NCBI GenBank assembly: GCA_024803745.1
Contig: JANJXV010000004.1
Span: 53,944,358 to 54,008,357 of the forward strand
Direction: 5' to 3'
DNA from: Megascapheus bottae
Taxonomy: Eukaryota; Chordata; Mammalia; Rodentia; Geomyidae
DNA: 64,000 nucleotides
This document shows positions 34,901-46,500 of this stretch, in pieces. Made by a program: the position numbers and the translations under genes. Position 1 is the stretch's first letter; every line of letters starts with the position of its first letter. The notes beneath the pieces were generated by a model. The model was not told where the DNA came from and did not search any database. It worked only from the letters and a program-made list of their open reading frames with translations.

Positions 34901-35310
34901 TTAACCTATTTGGGGTTTTGCTCTGTTTTGCTTTGGGGTTTTTTTGACACGGTTTTGTAGGGTTTTTTGGTTTTATTTTGTTTTGGTGACAGGCCTGGGT
35001 GCTGTCCCTGAATTTTTGTGCTCTGTGCTCAACCCTAGCACTCTAGCACTTGAGCCACAGATCCACTTCTGGCTTCTTATGGTAATTATTCAGAGTTAAG
35101 AGTCTCCATCTTTCCCATCTGGGCTGGCATCAAACTGCAGTCCTCAGATCTCAACCTCCTGAGCAGCTACAGGTATGAGCTACCAGCAACCAGCTAGTTT
35201 TGCATTTTGAGATAGGTTATCTCTCCATAACAATTCAGGCTTCTACTGAATACATAGTTCAAGCTAGCCTCCAACTTCCCCTAGTCCTCCTATTTCAGCC
35301 TCTCAATCAT
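34762..35310. repeat. SINE-S pieces, (GT)n, B1-like piece
   Basis: Plus-strand SINE-S left arm to 34870, (GT)n at 34871-34899, a minus-strand SINE-S at about 34990-35195, and a minus-strand B1-like monomer at about 35208-35310. Confidence 0.65.
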
Positions 35311-35344
35311 TTGTAACACTCGCTTATTTGTATAAAATGTGGCT

Positions 35345-35695
35345 ATTTATCCACAAAGGAGCTGGGCTCCGCTTCCAGCATAGCTCAGAACAGCGGCCTG
35401 GTAGGTATCATATTGACTGGTCCCCTTGTAACTAGGCTGGTGCCAAAGGAACAGTGGAAGTGTTTGGTAGAGTCAATGTGGAATGCCACTGCCATACTTT
35501 CTTCCCATGTAATGACACTGAAGGCCACATGCTGGAGATGGTGGCATCTCAAAGGGTAAGGAATCTTGATCTCTGAGTAACATAAAGAACTACCCAGGAG
35601 AGCCTGCTCAACTTGGGACAGCTGATTTGGTTTTAAATAATAAACCTCCACTGGATTAAGCCACTGAGATTTGCAACCTTCCTCAACAGAATGTA
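35345..35695 (+). repeat. Possible old interspersed repeat
   Basis: The end 'AATAAACCTCCACTGGATTAAGCCACTGAGATTTG' resembles the polyA-signal region of several ancient mammalian LTR or LINE 3' ends. I cannot place it in a family. An 88-codon minus-strand open frame overlaps it and is not credible. Confidence 0.3.
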
Positions 35696-35721
35696 TGAAT
35701 GTTCATGAAAGAATTAAATTA

Positions 35722-36042
35722 GGGCTGTGCGCCAGTGGCTTACATCTATAATTCTAGCTACTCAGGAGGCTGAGATCTGAGGATCATAGTTCAAAGCTGG
35801 CCCAGACATGAAAGTACTCAGGAGGCTGAGATCTGAGGATCATAGTTCAAAGCTGGCCCAGACACGAAAGTCCCTGAGACTCTTATCTCCAGTGAACAAC
35901 CAGAAAACCAGAAGTGGCGCTTTGGCTTAAGGTGGTAGAGTGAAAGCCTTGCGCTGAAAAGCTCAAACTGCAGTCCTCTGATTTCAGCCTCCCAAGTAGT
36001 TAGGGTTACAGGTGTCAGGTGTCAATTACCAGTGCCCAGCTG
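35722..36042 (+). repeat. SINE-S with 56-bp tandem duplication
   Basis: 35759-35814 is repeated at 35815-35870 with one mismatch (ATG/ACG). The SINE then joins a minus-strand 7SL arm at about 35966. Confidence 0.9.
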
Positions 36043-36689
36043 TTTGATAATTTTGGTGAAAACTGTACTGGCCAGGTTCAAGGGCTGAACCCACGGAAGG
36101 GACTGTCAGGCTCAACATGAGATCCTGTCCCCTCCTGTCCTATGGATAATGCTGGGGTTTCAGCTCTTGCTGGTGACAAACTGCAAGTCCTGTGGAAAAA
36201 TTCATTTGAACAGGAAATGAGAGTGACGGTGTCCACACTGCTCCTGAGCTGAGGAACAGAACAGACACATACACATCCTGTTAGCGATTGTACAGATTTG
36301 GAACTAACCTAAAATATCTTTCTCTCATGTGCATTATTTTTCTCAAATGGCATGTAAATACTAGTTGTTTGTACCTACCTACTACTGACTAATCTGTGGG
36401 CACTGAGGAAAAAATTACTCAGACACTGAGGGTTCTTGAAGTCACAAACTGTTGCAAGATTCAAAGTAGAGAGTTATAAGATCACGCAGAAATAACTTGA
36501 AAGAACCACCATCACACTAACACAACCAGGGGAAGAAGAATTTGGGTCAAAACTCCTTTGTAAAGGTCAGTCTCAGTCTAATCTTTCAAACCCCATACAA
36601 TGCCCTTTGGATGATTTGTACGAAAAAAAATTACAAAACATTTGTGCACCAATTATTGTTTTCCAACTCTTTGTTTGTTTGTGTGTGCA
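36043..36689. other. Unique sequence, nothing recognised
   Basis: No repeat or gene recognised. Confidence 0.4.
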
Positions 36690-36912
36690 CCTGTTCTAGG
36701 GCTGGAACTCACCGCCTCTGTGCCGTCCCTGAGCTTTCATATTCAAGACTGACGTTCTACCACTTGAGTCACAGCCCCACTTCTAGCTTGTTGGTGGTTA
36801 GTTGGAGATAAGTGTCAGAGACTTTGTTGCCAAAGCTGGTTTGGAATCATGATCCTAAGATCTCAGCCTCCAGAGTAGCTAGAACTACAAGACACAAACC
36901 ACCTGGGACCAG
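36690..36912 (-). repeat. SINE-S
   Basis: Complete reverse copy. Confidence 0.75.
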
Positions 36913-37389
36913 CTTTGTTTCTGCCAGTTCTATGCTGGAAGAGAAGGGGCCTCTCCCACAGTCACAGAACATGCCCCAGGAGTTAATGCCACAGGGAAGT
37001 TTGAAAGAGGAGCCTAGGAGAGAGCAGGCTGAGTATCCCAGCACCTGCCAGATGACAAGCTTTTCGTTTGTTTGCTTTTAATGTTATTCTTAAAATCCTG
37101 CTTTTAACTTCAGAATGCTCCAGGATATTGTGGAAATGGCTTGTTTGGAAACTTCCCTTTCACCAAGTTCTATATAGTAGGTATTTTGAAAAGCAAGGAG
37201 AAATCAACATGAACTCTACCATACTGGTTCCTAGGGGGGTGAGGCTACTCTAGATAGGTAGGTTAACAAACACCACAACCCCCCCCCCCACACACACACT
37301 CACGTGAGCACTCACTCTCACTATTGCACTTCAGGGAAAATATTCTTGACTCGCTTTACGAAATTCAAATCCCTCTTGGATCACAAATA
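36913..37389. other. Unique sequence upstream of CpG island
   Basis: C-run and (CA)n near 37280-37300. Otherwise unassigned. Confidence 0.4.
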
Positions 37390-38540
37390 ATTCTTCCTTT
37401 CCCCTCCGGGCCCCACAAATCTACCGGAAGCGCCGCACTCAAATCCCCAAGACAAGTGTCAGTCAAGCTCCTGTCTGACCCCAACCAGACTACCGGCTCG
37501 CGTCCCCGGCCCCAGGACATGCCACCCGCCAACGCTTGGCCCCCCGGCTCCGGCGCGCCAGCCTCCCATTTCGTTGTCCTCCAGGCGTGGGGGGGGGGGG
37601 AGACAGGCTGCTGGGACTCCCCAGCACGGTCACCCGCGCCGGTCACCGGCCCGCAGACCCTGCGGGCTCTGGCGGGGACCTCCTTTCCGCCCCGCAGACC
37701 GCCAGCCACGGCTGGCCCGGAGAGATCGTCTAACTCCACGGGCTCCGGGAGAAAGGGGAGGGGGACCAACCAGAGGAGAGAAAGTTCTCGACCCACCCAC
37801 CCCGGCCTGAAGTTCCCTATACTAGAAGGGCGACCGAGGCCGGGCGATAAGGGAAGCGCCCGGGGGAGACACCCTCCTCCGCCCCGGCTTTCGGGGAGGC
37901 CGCAGGACCGGACATCGCCTTCCACCGGGGGCTCCCCTCCCTAGCAATCCGCGATCTGGGTGCGCTAGGGAGCCGCGCCCTCTCCCCGGACGTCGTCTCC
38001 CCCCTCCCCTGCATCAGAGGCACTGCGGGAGTGGGGGGCGCCCGGCCTCGGATTATGGGGACCGAAGGGATCCAGTACCTTTCTCGTCCGCGCCACAGAG
38101 ACTGATGGCCAGCCACGGGATGAGGGGGGCGAGGGGAGACGAGGAGAGACTAGGGGACCGCTCTCGCTGGCTCAGAGGCCCCCGGGCCTCGGCGCCGCCT
38201 CCCGCCGCGCCGCCCGGCCGCGCTCCCGGTGGTACCTGTGGCGGAGCCCGGCGCGCCCCGCAGCGCGCACAGCCCTGGGACCCGCCCCGCTCTCCCTCCC
38301 CGCGCCTAACCACGGGCCGCAGCGCCCCGCCGCGGTGGGCCGCGGAGAGAGGGAGGCCCGGGGTCCTGGGGGGCTCGCTCGAGCCCTGCGAGGCCTTCTG
38401 GATTGTGTGAGAAGCCAGGCAGAAGTTGGTGAGGCTATGCGCGCAGGGGTCGTCAAGTGACATCTCAATACAGCGCACCCCGGTTCACCGAGGCCAGAGC
38501 TCCGCGGCTGCAACCACGACGAATGATCCAGACTCACTGA
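37390..38540. promoter_or_regulatory. CpG island, probable host promoter/first exon
   Basis: About 1.15 kb of dense GC-rich, CpG-rich sequence in an otherwise CpG-poor, AT-richer window, and free of SINEs. This is the usual signature of a constitutive promoter. Long open frames on both strands (206 codons + at 37324-37944; 186 codons - at 37365-37925; 141 codons - at 38053-38478) are expected from GC-rich DNA with few stop codons and are proline/arginine/glycine-rich without a domain I recognise. Possible minus-strand splice donors are AAAG|GTACTG (exon end 38079), CACAG|GTACC (exon end 38236) and CA|GTGAGT near 38533, all weak. Gene identity and transcription direction are undetermined. Confidence 0.75.
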
Positions 38541-39771
38541 AGTACCTGGAGAGGGGAAATGAAGCCTTTATTCCAAATCGACTGTAGCTTGTCAGAACCA
38601 AACCACCCTAGGAGACAGCATTGTCTTAATCGGCTTTATTTATTTTTTTTTTTAATGAAAACATCGAGAAACAAGAGATCCACTGGTAAGATTTCCAGTT
38701 TGCCCGGTTGGCCTTGCCTCTTGGGGCTTATCCGTTTACTTCTCGCTTCATACTCGACCAGTCCCTAGATTCTGGTCCCTAAGGTGATGGTTGGAGCTGG
38801 CTGAGGTCTCTCCATCTGTGCCCCGCCCGAGGGGACAGCGAGGGGAGGACAGCAAGTGCCTGGCAACAGAACTCGTTGAAGCTGATTCAGTGGAAGAAGA
38901 ATTTCCCACTATGTGGGTGAGAACTAAGACAAATGGCAACACCTGGCCACAGATTTTAGCCAAGGAATCGTAGTACACCTTGAATATCGTTGTCATGAGA
39001 GATGTGGAGAGCATATTCTGTTGACAACCAGCGATCTGCCACGTGGTGGTGATGGTGACGGTGGAGTGAAGTTGGTGGGAGTGACAGGAGAAGCAGAGGT
39101 GGGGCTTGTGTATAATGGGCAAAAGGACAGTTTTGGAGAAGCTTTGGCATGCGAGTACTCTACCATTAGGGCATCTTAGGACTTCTTTTGGACTTTGGTC
39201 CCATTTCTGCCTTTCTTACTTTGCTTTTTTTCCTTTTTTTACCTTTATTTTTTTATTTTCCTTCACAGCCATTTCAGTACCCCAAACATAAAGCAGGGCA
39301 ATGAATTTTAAGAGTTCTAAGGAGAGTGAAAGGTAAATTTCCTAAGGGAAACTGAGGGTTATTTCCAACAGTCTGTTCATTCAGAGCCATTGCAGCCTCC
39401 ATCCTTTGGTAATCAAAGGTATTTTCCAGCCTGGTTATGCAAATGATATTCATCCCAAGAAAGTCATTGGGACTCACTGTGTGTAGAGAGTTGGAGTGGG
39501 CCCCTTCTTGTATGTTTCAATGGCATGTCTTAGATTCCAGAAGTATTCAGTAAAGAAGAATTGACTGTATACAGGTCCTCAGTCATTCCCTTGAAGGAGC
39601 ATGAACAGCTATCTGCTCTCCAAGTCCGGACAAGTGGAGCAAATGACAAATAAGAACCTTAAGAATGGTGCTTTGATCTTATCTGAGATAGAGGACAAGT
39701 CTTAAACAAGCTCTTGAACTGATCTTGTTACAAGGCAAGATATGAACTAGCAAGATATTATTTAATATCTT
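38541..39771. other. Unique sequence flanking CpG island
   Basis: No SINE for about 1.2 kb, the largest repeat-poor stretch next to the island, consistent with promoter-proximal or intronic host sequence. The 124-codon minus frame at 38748-39122 is not recognised. Confidence 0.4.
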
Positions 39772-39978
39772 GCATACATGATGCCCTGGATTTGATTCCT
39801 TGGTACCACATACACAGAATAGGCTGGAAATGGTGCTGTGTCTCAAGTGGTAGAACAGTAGCCTTGAGAAAGCTCAAGGATAATGCCCAGGCCCTGAGTA
39901 AAGGCCCCAGGACTGGCAAAAGAAAGAAAGAGAGAAAGGAAGGAAGAAAGAAAGGAAGGAAGGAAGAAAGAAAGAGAA
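39772..39978 (+). repeat. SINE-T, 5'-truncated, with GAAA microsatellite
   Basis: Starts within the left arm. The tail at 39917-39978 is a purine-only GAAA/GGAA repeat. Confidence 0.8.
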
Positions 39979-40029
39979 AATAGTATTTCTCAAATGTACT
40001 TCAGGAAATTGAAAGAAGAGATTCGTTTT

Positions 40030-40500
40030 GTTTTGTTTTTTCTTGCTTGCTGTTTTTGTTTCCTTTGCTTGTGTCTTGTTTATCTGTCTTTGGAACGGTA
40101 AGGGGGAGTACAGAAATGGAGGAACAAAGTGTAAAAACATGTAGCAGTAGTATTCACTAGATACTATGTTAAACATGAACTATACAACTTGTGGAATAGT
40201 AAGGAAAAATTGTCAGAGAAGGAGGGAAGGGGTGACATTGTCCAAAAGAAATGTACTCTTGGGCTGGGAGTTTAGCCTAGTAGCACTAAGACCTGGGTTT
40301 GATTCCTGGGTACCACATACATAGAAAAAAAAAAGTCAGAAGTGGTGCTGAGGCTCAAGTAGTAGAGTTCTAGCCTTGAGAAAGTCCAAGAACAGTGCTC
40401 AGGCTCTGAGCTCAAGCCCAGGACTGGCCAAAAAAAAAAAAAAGAAATGTACTCTTTACCTGACTTTTATATAACAGTACATCACCTTTATAAGAATAAA
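40030..40500 (+). repeat. L1-like 3' region split by SINE-T
   Basis: L1-like sequence 40030-40260 resumes at about 40440. A SINE-T lies at 40261-40439, and 'AAAAGAAATGTACTCTT' borders both sides as an exact target duplication. Confidence 0.75.
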
Positions 40501-40512
40501 GAAAATGGGTGA

Positions 40513-40690
40513 ATGGACTGGAAATATGGTTTAGTGGTATAGTGCTTGCCTAGTTTGATTCCTCTATACCATATAAACAGAAAAAGATAAAAGTAGCACT
40601 GTGGCTCAAGAAGTAGAGTGCTAGACTCAAGCAAATAAGCTCTGAGACAGTGCCTAGGCCCTGAGTTCAAGCCTTGGGACTGGCAAGACA
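40513..40690 (+). repeat. SINE-T with internal deletion
   Basis: Left arm shortened between 'GCTTGCCTAG' and 'TTTGATTCC'. Confidence 0.75.
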
Positions 40691-40822
40691 CACACACAGG
40701 GAGAGAGGCAAAAGAAAAGAAGATGATGGGGGAGAACCCTAAAAATGGCTTTGGTCTTATCTGAGATTAGGCATAAGTCCATGGTGAATCTGAATTTTCT
40801 TGTCCCTCTCAAATAGGCCTGG

Positions 40823-41490
40823 TGTAATGCCTAGATTTGGGTCTCCAAAGACCACCAAGGAGCCGAATCCAATGACAGCTTGCGCCTGGACTCACAACCG
40901 TCGTCCATGCAGTGGGTCAGAGTTGAGAGCCCCAACTCCTTTGTTCCCAGGGTTTTTATAACCCACTGACCATATGGCGCTAGTTGAGCACATACAGGGG
41001 CCAATAAGATTGTAACATTCATATAGAACTACACAATTTTGTTACATCGCAGTGAGTGACCACTCAAATCATAACCTGTTCTGGGGAGTCATTGGAATTA
41101 CCCTATCTTTTTCTATCTGACTTTGGTACGCAATCTTGGTGGGCAAGAGGAGGGTCAGGCACTGTGGCAGGAAGGATGGGGGGAGCTGCCCATCTGCCTC
41201 ATCCATCTAGTTCCTTGCCTTTTGTTCCTGAGTTAGCAGTTCTCAGCTTGTTTGGGAACTTCCTGAGTTGAGTTTCTGTAGAGTCTGGGTTAGTTTTAGG
41301 TAAGATTCATGTTTCACAAGTTACGTACTCAATTGTCTTCATCGTGGGAACGGGAGATGTCAATAGAGGATGAGAGAGGGGTCTTACAGGAGGTTTTAGG
41401 GGAGGGGGTCATCGACACATTTCCAGTCATTGTGTCTTTAGCAGGATGAGATCTAAGCCTGAAATGGCAATATTTTGTTCAGGCTTCACA
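40823..41490 (-). mobile_element. Solo LTR, endogenous retrovirus (4-bp TSD)
   Basis: Read on the minus strand it begins TGTGAAGCC and ends GGCATTACA, that is TG...CA termini. The flanks are CTGG on both sides (40819-40822 and 41491-41494), a 4-bp target duplication typical of gammaretrovirus-like (class I) integration. A TATAAAA box on the minus strand (plus 40954-40960) is followed by a GC-richer R/U5-like region. No internal proviral sequence adjoins it, so it is a solo LTR left by recombination. No clean AATAAA was seen. Confidence 0.7.
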
Positions 41491-41510
41491 CTGGTTCCAG
41501 GGGAAAAGAA

Positions 41511-41865
41511 ACATGAGACCAAACACCAGTGGTTCATGCTCCTAATCCTAGCTACTCAGGAGGCTGAGATGTGAGGATAGCGGTTTAAAGCCAGCCTGGG
41601 CAGTAAAATCCACGAGGATTTTTTTGGTGTTGTTGTTGTGTTGTGGGGTTTGAACTCTGGGCCTGAGTGCTGTCACTAAGCCTTCAGCTCAAGGCTAGTG
41701 CTTTACCACTTGAGCCACAGACCATTTCCAAGAGTTTTTTATTTCCAATTAATGGCCCCCAAACCAGAAGTGGAGCTCTTTCTCCAGTGATAGAGTATTA
41801 CCCTTCAGTGAAAAAGCAGGAACAGTACCCAGGTTTTGAGTTCAGGACCCATGACTGACAAAAGA
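41511..41865 (+). repeat. SINE-S with inserted minus SINE right arm
   Basis: Plus-strand SINE-S 41511-41612 resumes at about 41735. A minus-strand right-arm piece with a T-rich tail fills 41615-41733. Confidence 0.7.
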
Positions 41866-41870
41866 AGAAA

Positions 41871-42919
41871 AAGAAAGAAAGAAACATGAGGGTCTTCTAC
41901 TTACCCTTAAAGTATTTATTTCCCTTTTATCAGATAAGAAAAACCCCAAGATCCCTTGCCCACACTAAAAGAGGGTATGTACTTGATTTTCCCCTCCTTC
42001 TCCACAGCTGTATCCACAAATGCAGTGTTATTTGGCAGGTATGAAGGCTCCCTACTGAATGTCCTGATTTATCCTCTAGTCCTTTTCTCTCCCTACCTGG
42101 AGCTGCAAGAACACATTACCTTTCCCCACCCATTTATAACTCCAGATTTTTCTCCAGGCAAGTCCTGGCAAAGCTCCAGAAGGAACCCAAAGGCAAGATA
42201 TATACACATCACTCCAACGTGATTATTTGTCTCTCATACTTTTCCAGATAAAGGCATTTTCCCAACTAGTCCATTGGATAAACTTTCAAAGATATTGAAT
42301 GCTTCATTTCCTTGAGAGGCTTTCAAAACTTTAAGACATAGATGGGTTTGTAAGTAATGTTTGTGGATAGTTAGAGCAACCATGAAGAAAAAGCAGGAGA
42401 GCCCCATTCAGCCTGCAAGGCTTGTGAGAACTTCTGGGAACTGACTGGTTTGCATTTGTTCCCAGACTTTGATTAATGGGAATTGTTGGCAGGGGGCCTC
42501 AGAAGCCCTAGGCAGGCAGTGGCTTGGAGATCTGGCTTGTTCATCCAAGTAAGTACACAGGGAGAGCAATGAAAAAAAAAAAAGACTGAATCTCCCTCTG
42601 TATGTGGAAGGCTCTCAGCCAACTGCTCAATTCTTGCTCCTCTGTTTAGCTTAACCACAGCCAGCCAGCCTCAGATGCCCACCCCACCACCCCCTCTGCC
42701 TCATGAGACAGATGTCTGCTCTGTGTATGATACGGGCTCAGAGCTTTGTGATAATATAATCTGCTGCTATTTCCAGCAACATTTACTTAATGAGTTGACT
42801 GTATAAGCTCTCTCTGCTGTTGTTAGCTTTAGTTCAACTTTCAGCATATCATTTTGGCTTCTGTCCCAGTCACATCACAGAAATTGTGTGGCTAAAGCTT
42901 TTTTATTTTATTTATTTAT
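41871..42919. other. Unique sequence, nothing recognised
   Basis: About 1 kb without a recognised repeat or exon. Confidence 0.4.
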
Positions 42920-43155
42920 TTTTTAGTGCTGATACTGGGGCTTGAACTCAAGGATTGGGTCCTATTCCTTAGCTTTTTTTTCAAGGATGGCGCTCTACCA
43001 CTTGAACTATATAGTTCTGTTTCTGGCTTTTTGGTGGTTAAGTGGAAATAAGAATCTTACATACTTTCCTATCCAGGCTAGTTTCAAGCTGTTATCCTCA
43101 GATCTCAGCCTCCTGAGTAGGAGGGATTACAGGCACGAGTCAAGGACACCCAGGC
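42920..43155 (-). repeat. SINE-S
   Basis: Complete reverse copy. Confidence 0.8.
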
Positions 43156-43243
43156 TTTTGTGCCTTTTTTGAAACTTTTTGTAAATAGGACAATTGTGCT
43201 TAATTCCTAATTCACATACTTTTTTGCTTGTTTTGTTGTCTTT

Positions 43244-43735
43244 TCTTTCTTTCTTCCTTCCTTCCTTCCTTCCTTTCTTCTTTCTTTTTTTGTGTCTGTC
43301 CTGGGGCTTGAATTCAGGGCCTAGGTGCTATCCCTGATTTTTTTTGCTGAAAACTAATGTTCTACAACTTGAGCCACACCTCCACTTCCATCCTTTGCTG
43401 GTTATTTGGGGATAAGAGTCTCACAAACTTCCCTGCCCAGACTGGCTTTGAACTACAATCCTCACATCCTTACAGAGGGGAGGCTCCTGCCTGTAATCCT
43501 AGCTACTCAGGAGGCTGAGATCTGAGGATCAAGGTTCAAAGCCAGCCCGGGCACAAAAGACCTTGAAACTCTTATCTCCAATTAATCACTAGAAAACAAG
43601 TGGGGTTGTGGCTCCAGGGATAGGGTGGTAGTCTTGAGCTGAAGAGCTCAGGGACAGTGCCCAGACCCAGAGTTCAAGCCCCATGACCCCCCCCCCAAAA
43701 AAAAAAAACTACAGGCATGAGGCATGGCACCCAGC
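43244..43735. repeat. CTTT/CTTC tract and nested SINE-S pair
   Basis: Microsatellite at 43244-43288. A minus-strand SINE-S at 43290-43468 is interrupted by a complete plus-strand SINE-S at about 43474-43708 and resumes at 'CTACAGGCATGAGGCATGG' (to 43735). Opposite orientation makes an inverted repeat. Confidence 0.8.
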
Positions 43736-43814
43736 TTGACTAGTCCTTTTTCACCCAGCATCATATTACTGATTCAGCTATTCAACTTCTTTGTTATAGA
43801 ACATTTCCTTTGTT

Positions 43815-44100
43815 TGTGCTCACACTGGGGCTTGAACTCAGGGCTTCAACTTTTCCTTTAGCATTTTTGCTCAAGGTCCACGTTCTCTATCACTTTAGTA
43901 ACAACCCCGCTTCAGATTTTTAATTGCATATGTATTCTTTTTTGTTTTAATTAATTTATATTCGCCAGATAGAAAGTACATTATTTCTCACACATTGATA
44001 CCCCTTCTCATGTTTTTGTCCCCATTTCCCTCCCCACCTCACTTCAAATTTTTGCTGATTTGAGATAAGAATCTCACAGATTTTGGTCACAGTGTTAGCT
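43815..44100 (-). repeat. SINE-S split by L1-like end
   Basis: SINE right half to 43920, resuming at 44042. Inserted minus-strand L1-like second-variant end at 43921-44041 ('TATATTCGCCAGATAGAAAG'). 'CTTCAGATTTTT' and 'CTTCAAATTTTT' form the target duplication. Confidence 0.75.
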
Positions 44101-44401
44101 CCCGAGTCTGCACTGTGTCCCTGGCTGGCCAGCTTCTGCAACACCTTAATAAACTTCTTCAATCGACCCCCCCACCCCGCAAAAAAAAAAAAAATCTTAT
44201 TTGTGTAAGGTTCATCAAAGTAAACCAGCACGTGTTTCAGGCAGAAAAGAGTGTATTGCAGGGGAGAGCAAAGTGCCAGTCCACATGGGATGGAGACCAT
44301 GGAGAGAAAAGGCTTGGAAAAAGAGTGAGAGAAGATTGGTGTTGAGACAGATTAAATAAGGAAGGGCAGGAGGCAGGACTGTTCCATAGAGGCTGTTTGA
44401 G
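44101..44401. other. Unique sequence, nothing recognised
   Basis: C-run/A-run junction at about 44165-44194; no gene recognised. Confidence 0.4.
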
Positions 44402-44721
44402 GCGCATGCGTGTGCGTGCCTGCGTGTGAGTGTGTGTGCGTGTGAGTGTGTGTGCGTGTGAGTGTGTGTGTGTGTTTCTTGTTGTTGTTTTCCAGTCCCA
44501 CTACTGGGGCTTGAACTCAGAGCCTACAGCTCTCCCTTGGCTTTTTTTTTTTTGCATAAAACTAGTACTCTATCACTCTATTTCTACTTTTGGCTTTTCC
44601 ATTGTTAATTGGAGATGAGTCTCATGGACTTTTCTTCTCTGATTGGCTTTAAACTATGATTCTCAGATCTCAGCCTCCTGAGTAGCTAGGATTACAAGTA
44701 TGACCCACCAGCAGTTGGCTT
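44402..44721 (-). repeat. (GT)n-rich tract and SINE-S
   Basis: Imperfect GT/GCGT tract at 44402-44476 followed by a reverse SINE-S at 44493-44721. Confidence 0.8.
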
Positions 44722-44796
44722 GTTTCATGTGTTTGGAGTTTCTCCAGACCCCATATCCTCCCATATTTTTTCCAATATTCTTCCATTCTTTAATTT

Positions 44797-44990
44797 TTTT
44801 TTTGCCAGTCCTGGGTCTTGAACTCAGAGCCTGAGCATTGTCCTTGGACACTTTTTTGCTCAAGGCTTGTGCTCTACCACTTGAGTCACAGCCACTTCCA
44901 ACTTCTATGTATATGGTACCAAGGACTCGAACCAAGAGCCTTGTGCATGCTAGGCAGGCACTCTACCACTAGGCCAAACTCCTGCCCCCC
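44797..44990 (-). repeat. SINE-T
   Basis: Complete reverse copy. Confidence 0.85.
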
Positions 44991-45015
44991 CATTCTTTAA
45001 AATTTTGGCCTTTCT

Positions 45016-45255
45016 CTATGTGCCTGTGGCTCATGCCTATAATGCCCTAGCTACTCAGGAGGCTGAAATCTGAGAACTGAGGTTCAAAATCAGCCCAGGC
45101 ATAAAAGTCATTGAGACTCTTATCTCCAATTAACCATCAGAAAACCAGAAGTGGGACTGTGGCTCAGAGGGTGGAGTGCTAGCCTTGAGCTGAAGAGCTC
45201 AGAGACAGAGTCTAGACCTAGAGTTCAAGTCCCATAACATACAAAAGAAAAAAAA
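45016..45255 (+). repeat. SINE-S
   Basis: Complete copy. Confidence 0.8.
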
Positions 45256-45632
45256 AAACTTGACCTTTCATTTTTTTAATTAAAGAATTTATTAACGTTG
45301 ATTTTTACATTATATTTTAAATGATAAGTTTAACAAACAAGTGTTCAAGAAGGGAATCTCTATTTACAATCACTGGGACTTAGAATTTAGAACTTAATCA
45401 AAATTAGGCTAAGGGTTTATATGTCATAGAAACATATTAATTTATGAAATAAAACATTATGACCTTTCATTTTTAAGTTCACACCTCATTTATGTTGTGA
45501 GCGTTATCTTCTAATGGGTTTCCATATGTTTAATGTTCTACTTTCAGAATTTTATTTTGTTCTATTTGTCTGTCTCTCAGATGGTACAATTCTGCTTGAA
45601 GATCTGTGGTTTTATTTCAACATTTCATTTCT
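45256..45632. other. Unique sequence, nothing recognised
   Basis: AT-rich; nothing recognised. Confidence 0.4.
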
Positions 45633-45875
45633 TTTTTGTTTTGTTGTTCAATGTGGGGCTTGAACTCTGGGCCTTGGTACTGTCCCTGTGCTCTTCAGCT
45701 CAAGGCTAGTGCTCTACCACTTGAGCCACAGTGCCACTTCTGGTTTCCTGGTAGTTGATTGGAGATAAGAGTGTCGTGTACTTTTGTTCCCAGGCTGGCT
45801 TTGAACTTTGATCCTTGGATCTCAGACTCCTAAGTAGCTAGAATTACAGGGGTGAGCCACCGGTGCCCAGATCAA
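45633..45875 (-). repeat. SINE-S
   Basis: Complete reverse copy. Confidence 0.8.
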
Positions 45876-46098
45876 AGTTTCATTTCTGATCATGGAAATT
45901 CTACTCTGATTTACTTCTTTCTTCCTTAATGAGGATCTCCAGAACTCTTAGACTTTTGTTCCTCCTCAGACATTTTAGAATTGGATTGTTAGACTCTTTG
46001 GAAAACTAGGGATTTATATTTGGAATCACAGTGAATCTATACAGTAAATTGCACAATTGTGAATTCTATTTTATTATTCTGTTCAATTATTTGTTCCA

Positions 46099-46500
46099 TG
46101 GCCAGGCATTGATGGTTCATGCCTCTAGTCCTAGCTACTCTCGGGGCTGAGGTCTGCCAATCAAGGTTTGAAATCAAATCAAGGTTTGAGCAGAAAACTT
46201 GATGAGAGGGGCCAGGAGTGTGGCCTTGTGCTATGAAGCCATGGGTTCGATTCCTCAATACCACATACGTAGAAAAAGCTGGAGGCTCGCTAGCCTCAAG
46301 AAAGCCCAAGGACAGTGCCCAGGCTGTGAGTTCAATCCCCAGGACTGGCCAAAAAAAAAAAAGATAAAAAGACAGAAAAAAAGAGAAAAATCCATGAATT
46401 GGAAGTAGAGCTGTGGCACAAGTTGTAGAGCATCAATTTTGAGTGAAAAAGCTAAGGGATAGCACTCAGGTCCTCAGTTCAAGTCCCAGTACTGGCACAC
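46099..46500 (+). repeat. SINE-S split by SINE-T
   Basis: SINE-S left arm 46099-46207, SINE-T with a shortened left arm at about 46208-46380, then the SINE-S right arm to 46500. Confidence 0.75.

Noticed and set aside
37324..37944. 206-codon plus-strand frame and opposing 186-codon frame in the CpG island
   Set aside because: GC-rich DNA has few stop codons; both strands are open, composition is proline/arginine/glycine-rich, and no domain is seen.
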